Both the position numbers and the translations under genes were made by a program. Under the pieces are notes generated by a model that worked only from the letters and a program-made list of their open reading frames with translations, ran no database searches and was not told where the DNA came from. From Cubamyces lactineus (lineage: Eukaryota > Basidiomycota > Agaricomycetes > Polyporales > Polyporaceae): a stretch of DNA of 64,000 bases. The DNA lies in NCBI GenBank assembly GCA_022376465.1, contig JACDTU010000009.1, positions 1,240,001 to 1,304,000 on the forward strand, read 5' to 3'. This document shows, in pieces, positions 12,513 to 24,400 of this stretch; position 1 is the stretch's first letter; every line of letters begins with the position of its first letter.

Positions 12513-13668
12513 CTAGGAAGACCGACCAAACAACTTGCCCCCCACTTCACCCAGCTTCTGGAACAGACCTCCACGCGGCGTGGCCTCTTCGAGTTTGTCG
12601 ATGCCACTGATACCGACGATGATGCGACCGTGTTGAGTTCGCACGAGCGCGCGATCTCTGATCTTGGTGTCCGTATTGAGTACGGAGACGTCGTTGGAAG
12701 ATGGGCCACAGACAAGCAAGGTTTCGCGGTCGGTAGCGCGGAGGGTGCGAGCGCGTGCAGCGAATTCGGGGAGAAGGGTGATGGAGTTGATAGAGCGGGT
12801 TTGGAACATGACCGGGCCGTCGTAGGACGGTGGTAGGAGGAGCACGACTTTGCCTGAGATGTTCGTTAGCGCGCAGTTCCACTGGGGCCTGCTAGGTGAT
12901 TGTGCTAGCAACTCACCGTGTTGTGTTTCGATATGTAGGTCGACGCTACGCCCCAGCTGGATCTCGAACTGCAAATCAGGATGAGTGATTTGGACTATGG
13001 ACTAGAAAATTAGAAAGGTCATACTAGATTGATGTTGATACGGCCATGCTGACTAGACACGGCAATACATGTCGGGATTTTGTCACCAGCGGAAGTGGGA
13101 ACGGCCGGTCCTTTTGACCGTGCCACCGCCGCCAGTTCGAGGTTCATGTTGCCGTGACGGGTACGGAACGAAGCGTGGATGTCATCAGGACGAGAGGATT
13201 TCCTCCACGCTTTTGTGCTCTTCTTTCGCACTTTCCGCAGCCCGCTAACGGTGATACCTGGCGTGGGCATCGTAGGATCGACGAGAAACGTGCCTATCAT
13301 TCAAGCGTGAGCCAGGTAATCTTGCGACCGAGCAATGTCACCACAACTTGATAGATACCTGAGATGGGGTTGTGGTTCGAGAACATCTCGAAGTGATTGA
13401 CTGTTTGAGCGGTCTGCGGGGTGAGGATAGAGCTAGGAGCGCGTTGCGGTGGCGCCAAGTTACTAGCACTAGCAGGGCTGGTTGAGAGTGAATATGGAGG
13501 TGGCGGCGGGAGGCGTTCAGCATATTGCAGCTAAGATAACCTTGTCAATTCTCCCTTTTAGGGTCTATGATATGCGGGAGTACTCACCGGACCTGCATCC
13601 GGATGTTTAGGCGGCACCGAAGGTGTCTTCTCATACCCACCAGTGCTTTGTTCCGCGAAACAGACCAT
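12513..13668 (-). CDS. DUF7330-type protein, copy A
   Basis: Five exons on the minus strand: 13668-13588, 13530-13359, 13293-13025, 12968-12917 and 12853-12513, encoding 304 residues. The N-terminus carries EKTPSVPPK and a proline stretch LPPPPPYS, then QTVNHFEMFSNHNPISGT. The conserved domain includes DDIHASFRTRHGNMNLELAAV, CIAVSSQHGRININL, a short exon FEIQLGRSVDLHIETQHG, LLLPPSYDGPVMFQTRS, EFAARARTLRATDRETLL and GRIIVGISGIDK. This matches the Agaricomycete family I recall as DUF7330; no function is known. All introns are 50-70 nt. A second copy with the same five-exon plan lies at 59581-60851 and a relic at 11616. No signal peptide or membrane helix, so probably cytosolic. Confidence 0.75.
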
Positions 13669-14988
13669 ATTGAACACGATGTAAAGCGGGATTGTTGGGA
13701 GAGTGCGTTGGGCTTGGCTGCATATATAGAGGCGCAACGTACACACAGCACTGTGGGCACGATCTAGTGCGCATTCATGTACTGCGGATTGGCTGCGGGC
13801 GTACAGCCTGACCGACTGCGCCTGCGCACAGTGCGAAGTACAGACAGGCAGCTGTGCGATGAGTTATGCCATTCACTGGTCTAGCCGCATGGACGGCGAT
13901 TAAAACGCGAACTAGATCACCTGGAACGGTGGGCACATGTCAGCGAGTGCTTCGTTTGTCTATCGTGTTCCGGGAGCTTGAGAACATACCCGTACATTCA
14001 GCCAGCTAAGATCGGCTTTTCATTTCAGCATTGAAAGTATGCACGCTAACAAAGCATACGAGGGCAGAGATTTCCATCGTTCCGTTCAATTGGTTCATGA
14101 GAATGATCAGAGGCATGCAGCATGCTCCCTAAGGTCGTAGTAGTGGTGAGAGGAGAGCTGTTGTAGTACAAGGCGTAGATATTTAGACGCGCTAGGACCT
14201 ACTTACGCTCACTACACCATTGAACATTCGATCGCTTACAAAACATCTTTCGTTCAATGGGTTTATTACACGCTCAGGTAGTATATAGCGCCACCGAGAA
14301 CCTGATCAACAACGGGTGAACACCACACAGACGAACAATATGCTGAGCGAACAAAAAAATGTATACGAGGTATCGACGAGATTGCAGCGGCTCGTTGCCC
14401 AGTGGAGGCAAAGGTCGGTTGAGGGATGGGGCGAGGCAACTGCCTACACGCCGTACCGTCGCGATACTGACCTAATGCGCCAATCAATCAGGGGTAAAAA
14501 CGACACACACTGCTCCGCCCGCCATTGAACGTGAAGTAGAAGGAAGGAGCGAACGCAGGGCCGGAGCGACACCAATGAGGTATACAAGAAAGAGATGGCA
14601 AGAGTAGGAAGGGAGAGGTTTTAGGTGCCGCAGTAACGCGTTGATGAGGGCACATGTAAGTGTAGAGAGGATCTCGTCAAGAGCCGTAGGAGATGAGAAT
14701 CAACCCAATGTGATACCCGACGAAGAGGGGGATATGCGGAGAAAGGTCTGCAGCGAGTGAAGCTAGGCAGCAATGGATAGAAGTAACAGGCGACAGACGA
14801 GGTGCATCCCCGCGTGCCCAGAGAATCCAGTTCTACCCCGCCGCCGCATAATTACGCCAAATGAACACAAACACAAGGACACACCAAGGGATGAACAGAG
14901 AACACAGGGGTCAGTGATACAACGTGGGCCTGGGACTAGAGTGGGCCGCAGGTCACACGGATGTAAGTGGTGGTACAAGTCGGTTGGT
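13669..14988. other. Intergenic region, no gene seen
   Basis: 1.3 kb between the 5' end of DUF7330 copy A and the 3' end of the Ser/Thr-rich membrane protein. Only short closed frames. Long-looking antisense frames beginning near 14770 are mirrors of the membrane-protein coding sequence. Nothing else was recognised. Confidence 0.4.
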
Positions 14989-17341
14989 TCAGATGCCGGC
15001 GTAGGCGTCTTCCTCGTCATAGAGCGTATACACCGTATCCGGTCTCTTGGCAGGTGCTGCCGCGGGCTTCGGCTGCTCACGCAACGTCGGCGCAGGCGCG
15101 TTCGTCGTCGCTTCCGGGAAGTGCGCGTCTGGCGGGGGCGACGGCATGGTGAACGACGAGCCGAGGGGCGAGGGCGTTGGGCGCGGAGTCGACGGCGCAA
15201 TAGGGAAGTCGAGCGAGACCGGCGAGAAGGGCCGTTGTTGGATTTGAATCTCCGGTAGAGTAGGCGGCGTGGATGGCACGCGGGACTTGGACGAGAACGT
15301 GGGGGAGGGGGGTTGCGGGAGCGAATCGCGCTTCTCGTCGGGAATTTGCTGCAACTGTTCCTCATGCATACTCAACGTCGGGTCGGCAAACGGTGACTCG
15401 GGCAAAGAGTGCTCCCTAGGCGTAGGCATCACAGAGAGATGTTGTGATTCATCGAAGCTGATCGACGGCTGGAGCTCCAGAGGTTCGACGGGCCTCTGCT
15501 GAGGAATCGGGGCGGGTTCGGGCTGCTCGGCGAGTTCCTCGGCAACCTCGGCAACTTCAGCTGCTGACAGAGCCTGGGGAGGGTCGGTGTTAAGACGGCG
15601 CGAGATCTCAGCATACTGGGCAGCCTGGAAGGGCGTCACGCTGGAGCGGTTGAGGTCGACGTATTCAGCCTCCTGGCCAGGAGGAGGGGCGAACTGGGCA
15701 GCAGAAGATGGCTGGCGGGAGAGCAGAGTCGACGAACCAGTAGACGGCTGGCGGGAGATGAGTTGGCCGCGGGAATCATAGGCAGAGTCATAGGGTGCAA
15801 CCGAGACGGGGGAGCCGATGGGAGACTCGCCGTAGGGCGAGAAGAATGGGTTTGCCGAGTTCACTGTGGTCGGAGTGTACGGACCAGGGGTGACGATCTG
15901 CCCAGGGGAGAAAGACGGCTGGCTGTATGCGTAGGGATGAGGGACCGTCGGCACGTTGTAAGGAACGGGGGTATTTGCCATCTTGCGTTCGATCATGGTC
16001 GGAGGACGAGGTGTGTTCGAACCACCACGGTTGAAAGTCATGGCACGAGTCATTCCAGACATTCCGTCGTCAGGGAGCGCCGTCGACTGGCGGCGGAACG
16101 CCTGCGCATTGAAGTCGTTCCCATCGTCCTCGTCGTCGCTCCTGCGAGAGCGGCGCTGGACAGATACTGTCAGAACTATATATTGCCATGGGGCGGACCA
16201 GCGCCACTTACCACGAAGTATATCACTGCGAACACGATACCCGCGAGTCCAATGACAGCGGCAATGATACCACCTACAACCACGCCAGTGCTCACACCTG
16301 ACGAGGTACTACTAGCAGAGGCACTCGGAGCAGCAATGGTTGAGGCCGCATCTGCGTTGCCACTGCGTGTAGATGTGACAGTTGCTGTAACCTGCGTAAG
16401 TGCATCTGCGACTGTGCGCGAGGCGTCAGTGTGCTGAGCCGGAGTAGCAGCTTGTGCCTGCTGTTGAGTGGTTTGTTGTTGAGTGGCTGCCGGGGTTGCA
16501 CTGGATGTAGTGTTAGGCGTCGCAGCAGGAGTAGCAGGGGAAGTAGCCGTAGGCGCGGTCGTCGCGGTCGCCGTAGGATTGATAGGGTCGGTCGCAGTGT
16601 TCGTTGCAGTGTTCTGGTTTGGCTGATTGGGAAGTGCTGGCGAAGTAGCGGCAGGCGACTTCGTAGCCTGCTGTGTCGCCGTGCCTGTCCCCGTACCAGG
16701 GCCGGCTGAAAAAATAAGTAGTGAGTCAAGGAAGCATACAATGGAGTTATAGGACGGCCTTAGATCGAAATGTCGATACCACTATAGGAGCATCCGTCTG
16801 ACTGTCGGATTAGCGCCTTCGTGGCGATCCATCAACAAAGAAGTGGAACGACGTGGACGTCCCTCAGCACAGTCGATCCAAACGCCACTTGCATCCAACC
16901 GACTGAGAGGTGAAGCAAAGTCATCCAGGACAGTTGTAAAGGAGTAGCCGGTGCGAGCAGAAGGAGTAGAGCGAGCACAGCTATGCAGCGCACTAACATC
17001 ACAATTGTTCAAACAATACTCCACCAGGTCGCACACAAGCGGTCGTGGGCGCCGATACGCTCCCAGTGGCAGTGTGCCGAGTGAGTCTAGGGATGGCAAC
17101 AGTGCGACGGGATGCGACGGGATATAAAACGACGCGTAACTCATTCAAAGGAGCCATGAGAGATGAGCTACTTACCAGGTTGAGTGGGCGTCACAGGAGC
17201 GGTCGCAGCCGCAGTGTCCGTGTCCGACGGGTAAGGTGTGAATATCGCCGTAGGAATGTAAACCCGTTTGTTCAGTTTCTTGAGACCTGCGCCGAGGCGG
17301 CGGTGGAGACCACGTTTGTCGACGTGAAGTTCGTCCAACAT
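14989..17341 (-). CDS. Ser/Thr/Pro-rich single-pass membrane protein with long cytoplasmic tail
   Basis: Three minus-strand exons fit: 17341-17176, 16705-16212 and 16155-14989, encoding 608 residues. The N-terminus (MLDELHVDKRGLHRRLGAGL) is basic and lacks a clear signal peptide. Residues about 56-190 are a Thr/Ala/Pro-rich mucin-like stretch. A transmembrane helix follows at about 197-220 (STGVVVGGIIAAVIGLAGIV), then an acidic RRSRRSDDEDDGND boundary and a roughly 390-residue disordered tail ending DTVYTLYDEEDAYAGI, a compact Tyr/acidic motif. The architecture resembles Mid2/Wsc-type wall sensors or other stalked proteins, but the missing signal peptide argues for a type III insertion or an unrecognised upstream exon. 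The 470-nt first intron contains a long open stretch (about 16782-17087) that could be an alternative exon. Confidence 0.7.
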
Positions 17342-18009
17342 TTTGCTGATTAACCGAGATCTTGGAGCACGAAAAGAGCGTAGTGAAAAGAGAGTGAACG
17401 TCCCAGACGGGGACAGGGAGCGGCCTGCGAGCTCTAGGGGAAGGCAGACAGCTGGGATGAAGCAAAGCTGGAGGCAAGAGCAAAGGACGCGGAGGCTGGC
17501 CTTGCTGTCGTCGGTCGCGACGTTGTCGGCCTCTGAACACGTCCTTTTCTGGGCCTGTCGCCATTTTGCTCAGGCACCAACAAAACAATCCGACGGATAA
17601 CGCCTGCATTTGATTTGCGAGCACTTAGACGACCGGCCCGTCAAAATCCGGTGCTAATTACCCCAGACGGAGGGCGTTCTCATCCCGCACGGGCGGCGCG
17701 CGTACACTGTAAGCCTCCCGTCTCCTTTGGCCAGAACGGTGTCCACGGCAGCAATCCAGCTCTCTCGAGTCTATCATCTCCTGCCCATCATTAGCAACGG
17801 TGCACACCCCTCGCGGCCTCTTTCTACACGACTGAATGAACCCTCGGAATATACTCTGTTCTTCTCCCATGCCGGATTCGTGGATGCCTAAAAACGGCGC
17901 CAAGCTTGGAATATCGACTTTACGTTGCCATGGCGGATAGACGCACCTGCCACTGCCCCTTCCTCTTCATCAACACGCCCAGTCTTCCCTCTCATGACAG
18001 CCTGCCAGC
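17342..18009. promoter_or_regulatory. Bidirectional promoter region between two membrane-protein genes
   Basis: 668 bases separate two divergent ATGs. The plus-side half (about 17930-18009) is pyrimidine-rich, consistent with a start region for the gene at 18010. No gene, RNA or repeat is seen. Confidence 0.35.
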
Positions 18010-19013
18010 ATGTACCTGCAGCGGCAGGCTGTACTGCTCTGCTCACTCTTCATCGTCCTCATCGGCCTCGCCTCAGTTTGCGTCAGAGCAGAGGTCAACA
18101 TCACGCTTGAGGACACCGCCTCGCAGATCATTTACAGCCCCCCGGCCTGCGGCTTGACGCTATCGTCGGACGGTACCGAGGCGCAGACTGTGGCTGATTG
18201 CGACAGTGCATGGTATGTTTGATCGCCTTGTGTAGCCCACCAAGCCCGTGGTGGTACCTATGGGACTCGTGTGCAAACATTGCTCTGATCTCGGTCGTTC
18301 AGGCGGATCGTAGCTGCACAGGGAGCTTCCGGCGGTACGCTCACCACTACATCTGGACCTACCGATGGTAGTGGAGACGTGATTCCTCAGCTATTCTTGT
18401 CTGTTAGAGGCAGGTTGAAGTTGATCCAAAGCTTCGACAACGTACATTGTATGCTTACCAAATCTATGGCACAGCGCATGCCCTATACGTCAAAACTACA
18501 CCATCATCTACCGCCATCGTAAACGTTTCAGTATCCACCAACAACCCGATTCTGACGGTCAAATCGGAGCTCAACAGCTCTCTTGAATTCATCTCCATCG
18601 TCGGTCTACCAGAAGACAGGATCTCGACGTTGTCCTTGACCTTCGTGCAGTCCGATCGAACGACTCGCGTGGATATCGACTCGATCACGGTCTCTATCTC
18701 CGAAAACAAGTACGTTGACTCCGCAATGTAGCATAATAGGCCCAAGGCTGACGAATCCAGCACAACACCCTTCGTTGCCCCTTCGCTACCACCGTCCACG
18801 GTACTTCCTACCGTCACTCCATCAATTGTCATACCCACCTATACCCAGTCGCCATCCCACTCCAGACAAACAAGCGGCGCTATCGCTGCTGAAGTCCTAG
18901 GGGCACTGTTGGGAGCGACAATCATTGCGGCTGGCGTATTCGTTCTTCTGTACTTTCGTAGGAAGCGGAGGCGTCCCGCATCGGCATCAGCAGAGGAGAA
19001 AGAAGAAACATGA
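18010..19013 (+). CDS. Small signal-peptide, single-pass membrane protein
   Basis: Four exons give a consistent 266-residue frame: 18010-18212, 18303-18412, 18475-18709 and 18761-19013. The start MYLQRQAVLLCSLFIVLIGL is a clear signal peptide cut near residue 27. The ectodomain (NITLEDTASQIIYSPPACG, later HALYVKTTPSSTAIVNVSV and TRVDIDSITVSI) looks like a small beta-sandwich of the type common in Agaricomycete surface proteins. A short Pro/Thr/Ser stalk, a transmembrane helix (about residues 226-248) and a short tail FRRKRRRPASASAEEKEET follow. The second intron uses an unusual GTTGAA donor and is the least certain junction. It lacks the long cytoplasmic tail and PPxY of the tandem pair at 5.5-9.1 kb. 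Ligand and function are unknown. Confidence 0.7.
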
Positions 19014-19281
19014 ACTGACTTTCTTCTACCTGCGTCCGTTCCTTGTTTTGCTAGAACTTTGGCTTTGCTCAATGGCCACAGTATACCCGGAACTCCAGCG
19101 TACACAGTGCTTGCCCCTATACCGTACGAGACAGCTATAATCGGGGCAAGAAGGATCCTGAACGTAATTGCATACATCTGCATCTGTACATTTACCTCCA
19201 TCTATGTATCAACGAGCATAGTCATCTTGCTGTTCACAGTCGTTTCTCTCCTCCCCGCGCCTCGAGTAGGAAATGATCTAC

Positions 19282-20661
19282 CTACGCCGCCCAGAAATCC
19301 CCCCATCGTTCAAGTTGTCTATATTCTATCGGCTGTGTTCCACGGATGATGTCCTGACCTTGGATCAGACGCAGCTCCCGCCCTCTCATGCGCTTGATTT
19401 TCCGCATCGGCTCTCGCGCGTCGAGCTCCTCGTCCGTCGCTTGCCGCTCGTCCTCCGGCAGCTCCAGCGCGGCCTCGTGCGTCAGCAAGAGGATTGCATG
19501 CGTCTTCGACACCGCCTGCGAGGCGGCGTGCGACAGCGGCGACTCGCCCTCCGCTCTACCTTCCGATTCGCCAGACGCGTCAAAGTGGGCGAGCACCAGA
19601 GCTGAGAAGAGATCTCCGACACCCGAGAAGTACCCAGGGAGACACGGGAAAGTCTTGGCGTATACTGCGGTGGAGTCAATTGCTGAGGAGGTGCCGTTTG
19701 CGCGGGAGGAGGCGATACAGGCGAGGTAGTCTGCGTCTGCTGCGTCCGCGGGTGGGCGGAGGTTGGGAGGGAGAAGCTCCGTGAGCCATGGCCTGAGGGG
19801 AATGGAGCTGATGACGACGTTCGGGACACGGTATGTTTCGTGCAACGTCTGCAGGGCGCGCCGGAGGGACGCAGCATCGGTAATCTTGATACCCGTGAGG
19901 ACTCTGCACGAACTGTGAGCGAGCGTAGGATGGACAGAACCGATGGCAACCTACTCGACTTCGAACCAGTTCGGGGTGATGATGGTGGCCAAGGGAAGGG
20001 CGGCCTGGTAGATTGGCACTACCTCCGGTGCGACGTACAGTCGCCCAGAGTCACCCAGAACAGCTGCAATGTGCTGTCAGGTGAGCGCGTTAAGGCGAGT
20101 GCAAGCGTGATGCGTACGGTCCAGGAGGTATATCAATTCAGGGTTCCGTTCGCGCAGCTTTTTTGCCAACGCGGTGACTGCTGCCGTAGCCTCAGCCCCG
20201 GGGATGTAACCTGCACATACGCTCGCGTCAGCCTCATACAAGCCATGACAAGACCATACTAACCCGTCAGAAGCCGATCTTGCTGAAGCAGCCCGTTTTG
20301 TTCCATTACGCCGATGATCTGCTCAAGCTCTGCAGCGGTGGCCCTCGGCCCACCGAATCGCCCATATCCTACAGAATCAAGTCAATATCGGAGCAACCTA
20401 GAGACATCTTCCGCACATGCCTGAGTGGTTGGAGAAATTGACGGTGTTTATGACCTGATTCGGATGCAGTTCATGTCAGTGGATGGGTCTGGATGATGAC
20501 CTCACGCCTCTACCCGAAGTAGGCTGCGCGATCTCTACAAGAAGCCTCACATCGACGTCGTAGCCTAGGCACTGCAGCGGGAAGACCGCGGCCTTTCCTC
20601 CGACGTACCCGTACGCAACGTGGGATTGGATGCTGAGGATGCGTCCCTTGCCTTTCGCCAT
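19282..20661 (-). CDS. Pyridoxal kinase (vitamin B6 salvage)
   Basis: Six minus-strand exons: 20661-20551, 20454-20421, 20368-20264, 20210-20118, 20063-19955 and 19903-19282, encoding 357 residues. The enzyme phosphorylates pyridoxal, pyridoxine and pyridoxamine with ATP in the cytosol to make the PLP cofactor. Family hallmarks are visible in order: [20 protein letters not shown] with [63 protein letters not shown], and the catalytic glycine/aspartate motif [20 protein letters not shown]. The C-terminus carries a Glu-rich fungal extension ending ERWGDFWAA. Exon 2 is only 34 nt and is followed by an apparent GC-AG intron (donor GCATGT at 20420). Length is typical of fungal pyridoxal kinases. 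It shares a 322-nt divergent promoter with the small ORF at 20984. Confidence 0.93.
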
Positions 20662-20983
20662 CGCGCGTGGAGGTGGTGTGCTAGCTGAGGGCTTGTGACT
20701 TGCTGGATTGAGCTCCTTGCGATTGCCTTGAACCTTCCCGTCGTTTGCTATATGATGGATCAGCTCCGCATTTCGTCCACTGACTCCCGATGGCGATCTT
20801 GTCATGCCTGACTCGATCGTAAAAGGTATTTCGCGGAGTTGAATTTGGGTTGTCGGGAGAATGGTTAGGTTATTGCAGGTTATTGCGAGCCACTCGGATA
20901 GTGTTGCCTTAATTTTGGGAAACCCCATAATTGGTACATGGCGCTAATCAACGCCCTCCGTCATACGACATCGGTCGAACTTC
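20662..20983. promoter_or_regulatory. Divergent promoter region, pyridoxal kinase versus unknown ORF
   Basis: 322 bases between two divergent start codons. The sequence near 20840-20930 is AT-richer than its surroundings. No specific site was identified. Confidence 0.3.
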
Positions 20984-21422
20984 ATGAGCCCGAGCTCGCC
21001 GCTGCTAGACACCCTTCCCCATCTCTCTGTCGCCCAGCTTTTACCTCTACCAGCATACCAGCTACTGCACATCGCAGCATTTCTCCTGAGTTGTACTGAC
21101 TGGCGTGTCTGATACCGTCTGGGTGCTCTTGCGTTCTTGTGTTACACAGCTCAAGCCTGATAGCACTAGTCTTGGTCCCTCGCGGCACGAAGGGAAAGGC
21201 AAACAGCGCTGGCAGTGCATCAAAGGGTCCCCGAACGCCGACGGCCAGCCTGCTGAGTATATTCTTGTCATCGCACTCGCGGAGGAAACGTGGCATCGTG
21301 CGATTCACGTGTGTACCCTGATCAACCCCACGACATTGAACTATAAGGCGCTCGTCGTCTACTCCGGCTTTCTCGAGTCGCTTGCCCACGACCTTTTACG
21401 ACCTTACGAACCACTAGCATAA
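20984..21422 (+). CDS. Small unknown ORF upstream of and overlapping the START gene
   Basis: Exon 20984-21106 followed by a 43-nt intron (21107-21149) and exon 21150-21422 gives a continuous frame of about 131 residues. It begins MSPSSPLLDTLPHLSVAQL with a Leu-rich helix (LPAYQLLHIAAFLLSCTDW) and continues with a hydrophilic part containing WHRAIHVCTLINPTTLNYK and YSGFLESLAHDLLRPYEPLA. I recognise no family. The stop TAA at 21420-21422 shares a base with the ATG of the following START gene (TAATG). It could be a short protein translated from the same transcript, an upstream ORF controlling the START protein, or a chance frame. The absence of a stop over 91 codons of exon 2 and the consistent splice support a real gene moderately. 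Confidence 0.45.
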
Positions 21423-24400
21423 TGGATGGAGCACGGTATGTAGCATTAGCACGATCGACAGTGCCGAACTGATCAAATACAGGCTGCGGGAGTCTTGGCA
21501 TAATGCGCTCGACAACGCGCAGACGCACTTCAGGCAGCTTCTCACTTCGCCTTCATCATCCGAATGGAGGCGTATACCAGTCGGCAACGACAATGGCACT
21601 CCTACCAGCAAAGGTAAAGGACGGGCATCGGCTGTCCCGGACGTGGGCGACGTCATGGTTCACCGCCGATCCACCAAGTCTGGAGAGAGCGTTTACCGGG
21701 CGGTTCTGGAGGTGCCCGTAGGCGACGAGCCTGTTTCCCTGGAGATGTGGAAGTCTGTGCTAGTGACCCCAGAGCTGCGAAAGGAGTGGGACCCCGCGGT
21801 GGAGGCCGCGCAGCTACTGGAGATGTACGACCAAGCTACGCGGATATCCAAGGTGAACTTCAGGCTCGGATGGCCCGCTAAGTGAGTGCGTATTTGTCAC
21901 TCCGGGAAACTCATATTCCAACATGCGGATAGCCCTCGGGATGCAGTCACAATATCGCGGACGTTCCACGACGCCACAACGCTGATTGACATCTCCACCT
22001 CCTTACCTCGTTCTCCGGACGAGCCGACATATTTGCGACCTTCCCCTCCCTACGTACGCTCTGACGTTGCTCGTGAGTTACCCCGTACATATTACATATT
22101 ATCATATCGCGGCTTACCCAAGATTGTAGTGTTTGCTTGGTGCATACAGCGCATACAGCCACAAGCTAATGATCAGAACCCGAGATCGAGCTCTTCTACG
22201 CCGAAACTACGTATTACGTGCTTTTGGCAACATAACTTTCGACTACTGTGGAACCTCAACTCGAACTCTGGTCTCGGACAGCAGCTGGGAGCGATGACTG
22301 TTGGTCTGCTCAAGACTGTTCAACAACGGGGAACCCGTGTACCGCTGTTAACGGGCTACGGCAATGGCATTTCCGTCGAGCGCATCCGCTTCGCTGTTGA
22401 TAGAGAAGCGTTGACGGTTGACTACTCGATTATCCCCGAAGACGAGGACCATCCCCAACCCTCAGAGCATAGCTTGGAGGAGTTGCACACCATACGTGAG
22501 ATTCGCAGGCTTACCCGAGCTGTCGAGTTTTCCTTGTCCTCTGCACATGGATGGGACGTACAGCTATCGACTAAGGGCTCATCCGAGGTATCTCAACTAC
22601 CGTGGACGGCACAAGCTACCCGCTCGTCTTCTTCAGGACAGGGCCCGGATACCGGCGTTACAGACCAACCGAAGTTCGTCCTGAACATCAAGCATGCACC
22701 CCTACCGAACGACCATTCCGTTCTCAAGGTCCGAGTAGTCATCGAGGTTTCTGGACCTTCGAGTGGACTTCGCTTGAACGGCATCCCGCAACCCATCGAG
22801 GAGCTAGAGGCACGCGATCCTTCTTCCTTCTTCATCTCGCAGTCGATGTTTCAGGACGCGTCAAGCATGGCAGATAAGAGCTTCCAGACACAGTCGTCGG
22901 TCGCTACTGCGGCAACGAGCACGTCCCGGGCTTCGACTATTGGAGGAGATCGTCCGCAGATCGCTAGGACGCTCACAGAACGGTCGGCAGCCGCAGAGAA
23001 GTCGATCTTGTCCAGGGTGAAGCGGAACTATATCTACTTCTCGTCGCTTCTACAAGAGCCGGAGGCGAAATGGAAACAAAGTTGGTGTTATCGTTCTTGT
23101 CGGCAAACGCGACACTGACACCTTGTTAGCTGTGGAAGCCAAGGGCGTCTCCGTGTCACAGCTGGACTCGATCGACCCGACATTGGTCGTCTATAGAGCC
23201 GAGGCTACTTTTGTGGGCATCGGTCTCTGGGACCTCTATGCTGCTATCACTACACCTGGAGCTCGTGCTTATTGGGACAAGCTATATGAAGACGCGGTAT
23301 TGTTGGAAGATGTAAACGAGCTGACCGAACTGTGGCACTACAAGACCAGGCCCGCGTGGCCGGTCAAGTGAGCTTTCCTCTTGCTATTCACCCGTCTGGT
23401 ACTAACTTTAGGCGCATTGAAGCGGTCGAGACATGGTCGTTCTGAAGACGGTCTACAAATCGCCCACCACGATACACGTCTTTGCGTTTTCTGCTGATGA
23501 CCCAAACCTCTTTCCGCAGATCCCACCCGCCGACCCGAATGTCATTCGCACTCAGGTCGATTTGCAAGGGTGGGCGATTGAGGCGCTCTCCCCGAACACA
23601 GTTCTAGTCACTTTGCTTGAACAGTCGGACCCGAAGGGCTGGTCGAACAAGGGTTCGATACCCCAGCAGATGATCACTGCTGTAGCGGGCATCGGCGAGT
23701 TCGCGATCAAGTGTGGGGGTCCGCCGATCGTCACTCGACTGGAGGGCGCGAAAGCAAACCACTTGCGGTACGACCACGAACGGGGGAATTTCCGGGTCGA
23801 ATACGAGGGCTGCGCGAAACGACGGGTGACGAGCGATACTAATGCTGCGCCTGGGCCTTCCTCGTCGTCGCTGCCTGTCATCGAGTGCGAGATCCGATGT
23901 GACCTGGATACCTGGGCATCTTCTCTGGACATCGTTGTTGACCCGCCTCCCCAGTCTATTGCTGCCCTGCGCCGCCACAAATTCTCGTCTGGTGGGGGAG
24001 GTCTTTGGCTGACCATCGCGCACGATGCCGTCTTCTCAGAACAGGAGCGTTTGCAGGTCATCATCCGAAGGGGCCCGATGAGCGTCCCAAAGGAGAAGGG
24101 CCTGGTCATGATCAATGGAGTCAAGGCTGACGTGGACATGGAGGAAATGCCCGAGCGCGAGAGGCAGAATCTCACTAAGCAGAAGCGTGTCAAGCCCGTC
24201 CGCGTACCGCTCGACCAGCCTCCCGTCCTAGGCGTCATACGCAGACGCAAAGCGGAGTGGGATGCCGACAAGGACCCCTCAACGGCCGACGATGGCAGCA
24301 GCAAAGGGTCTTCGTCTCCCACCGCCGATACCACCTCCTTTGTGACTACCCCTCCTTCTTTCGCCACCTCATTCTCCAAATTCTTCACCTATGCAGTCGA

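Noticed and set aside
20411..20445. A tRNA-like box (GCCTGAGTGGTTGGAG) resembling the A box of tRNA-Leu/Ser
   Set aside because: No B box or cloverleaf follows within the right distance, and the bases encode the conserved VNFSNHS segment of pyridoxal kinase on the other strand.
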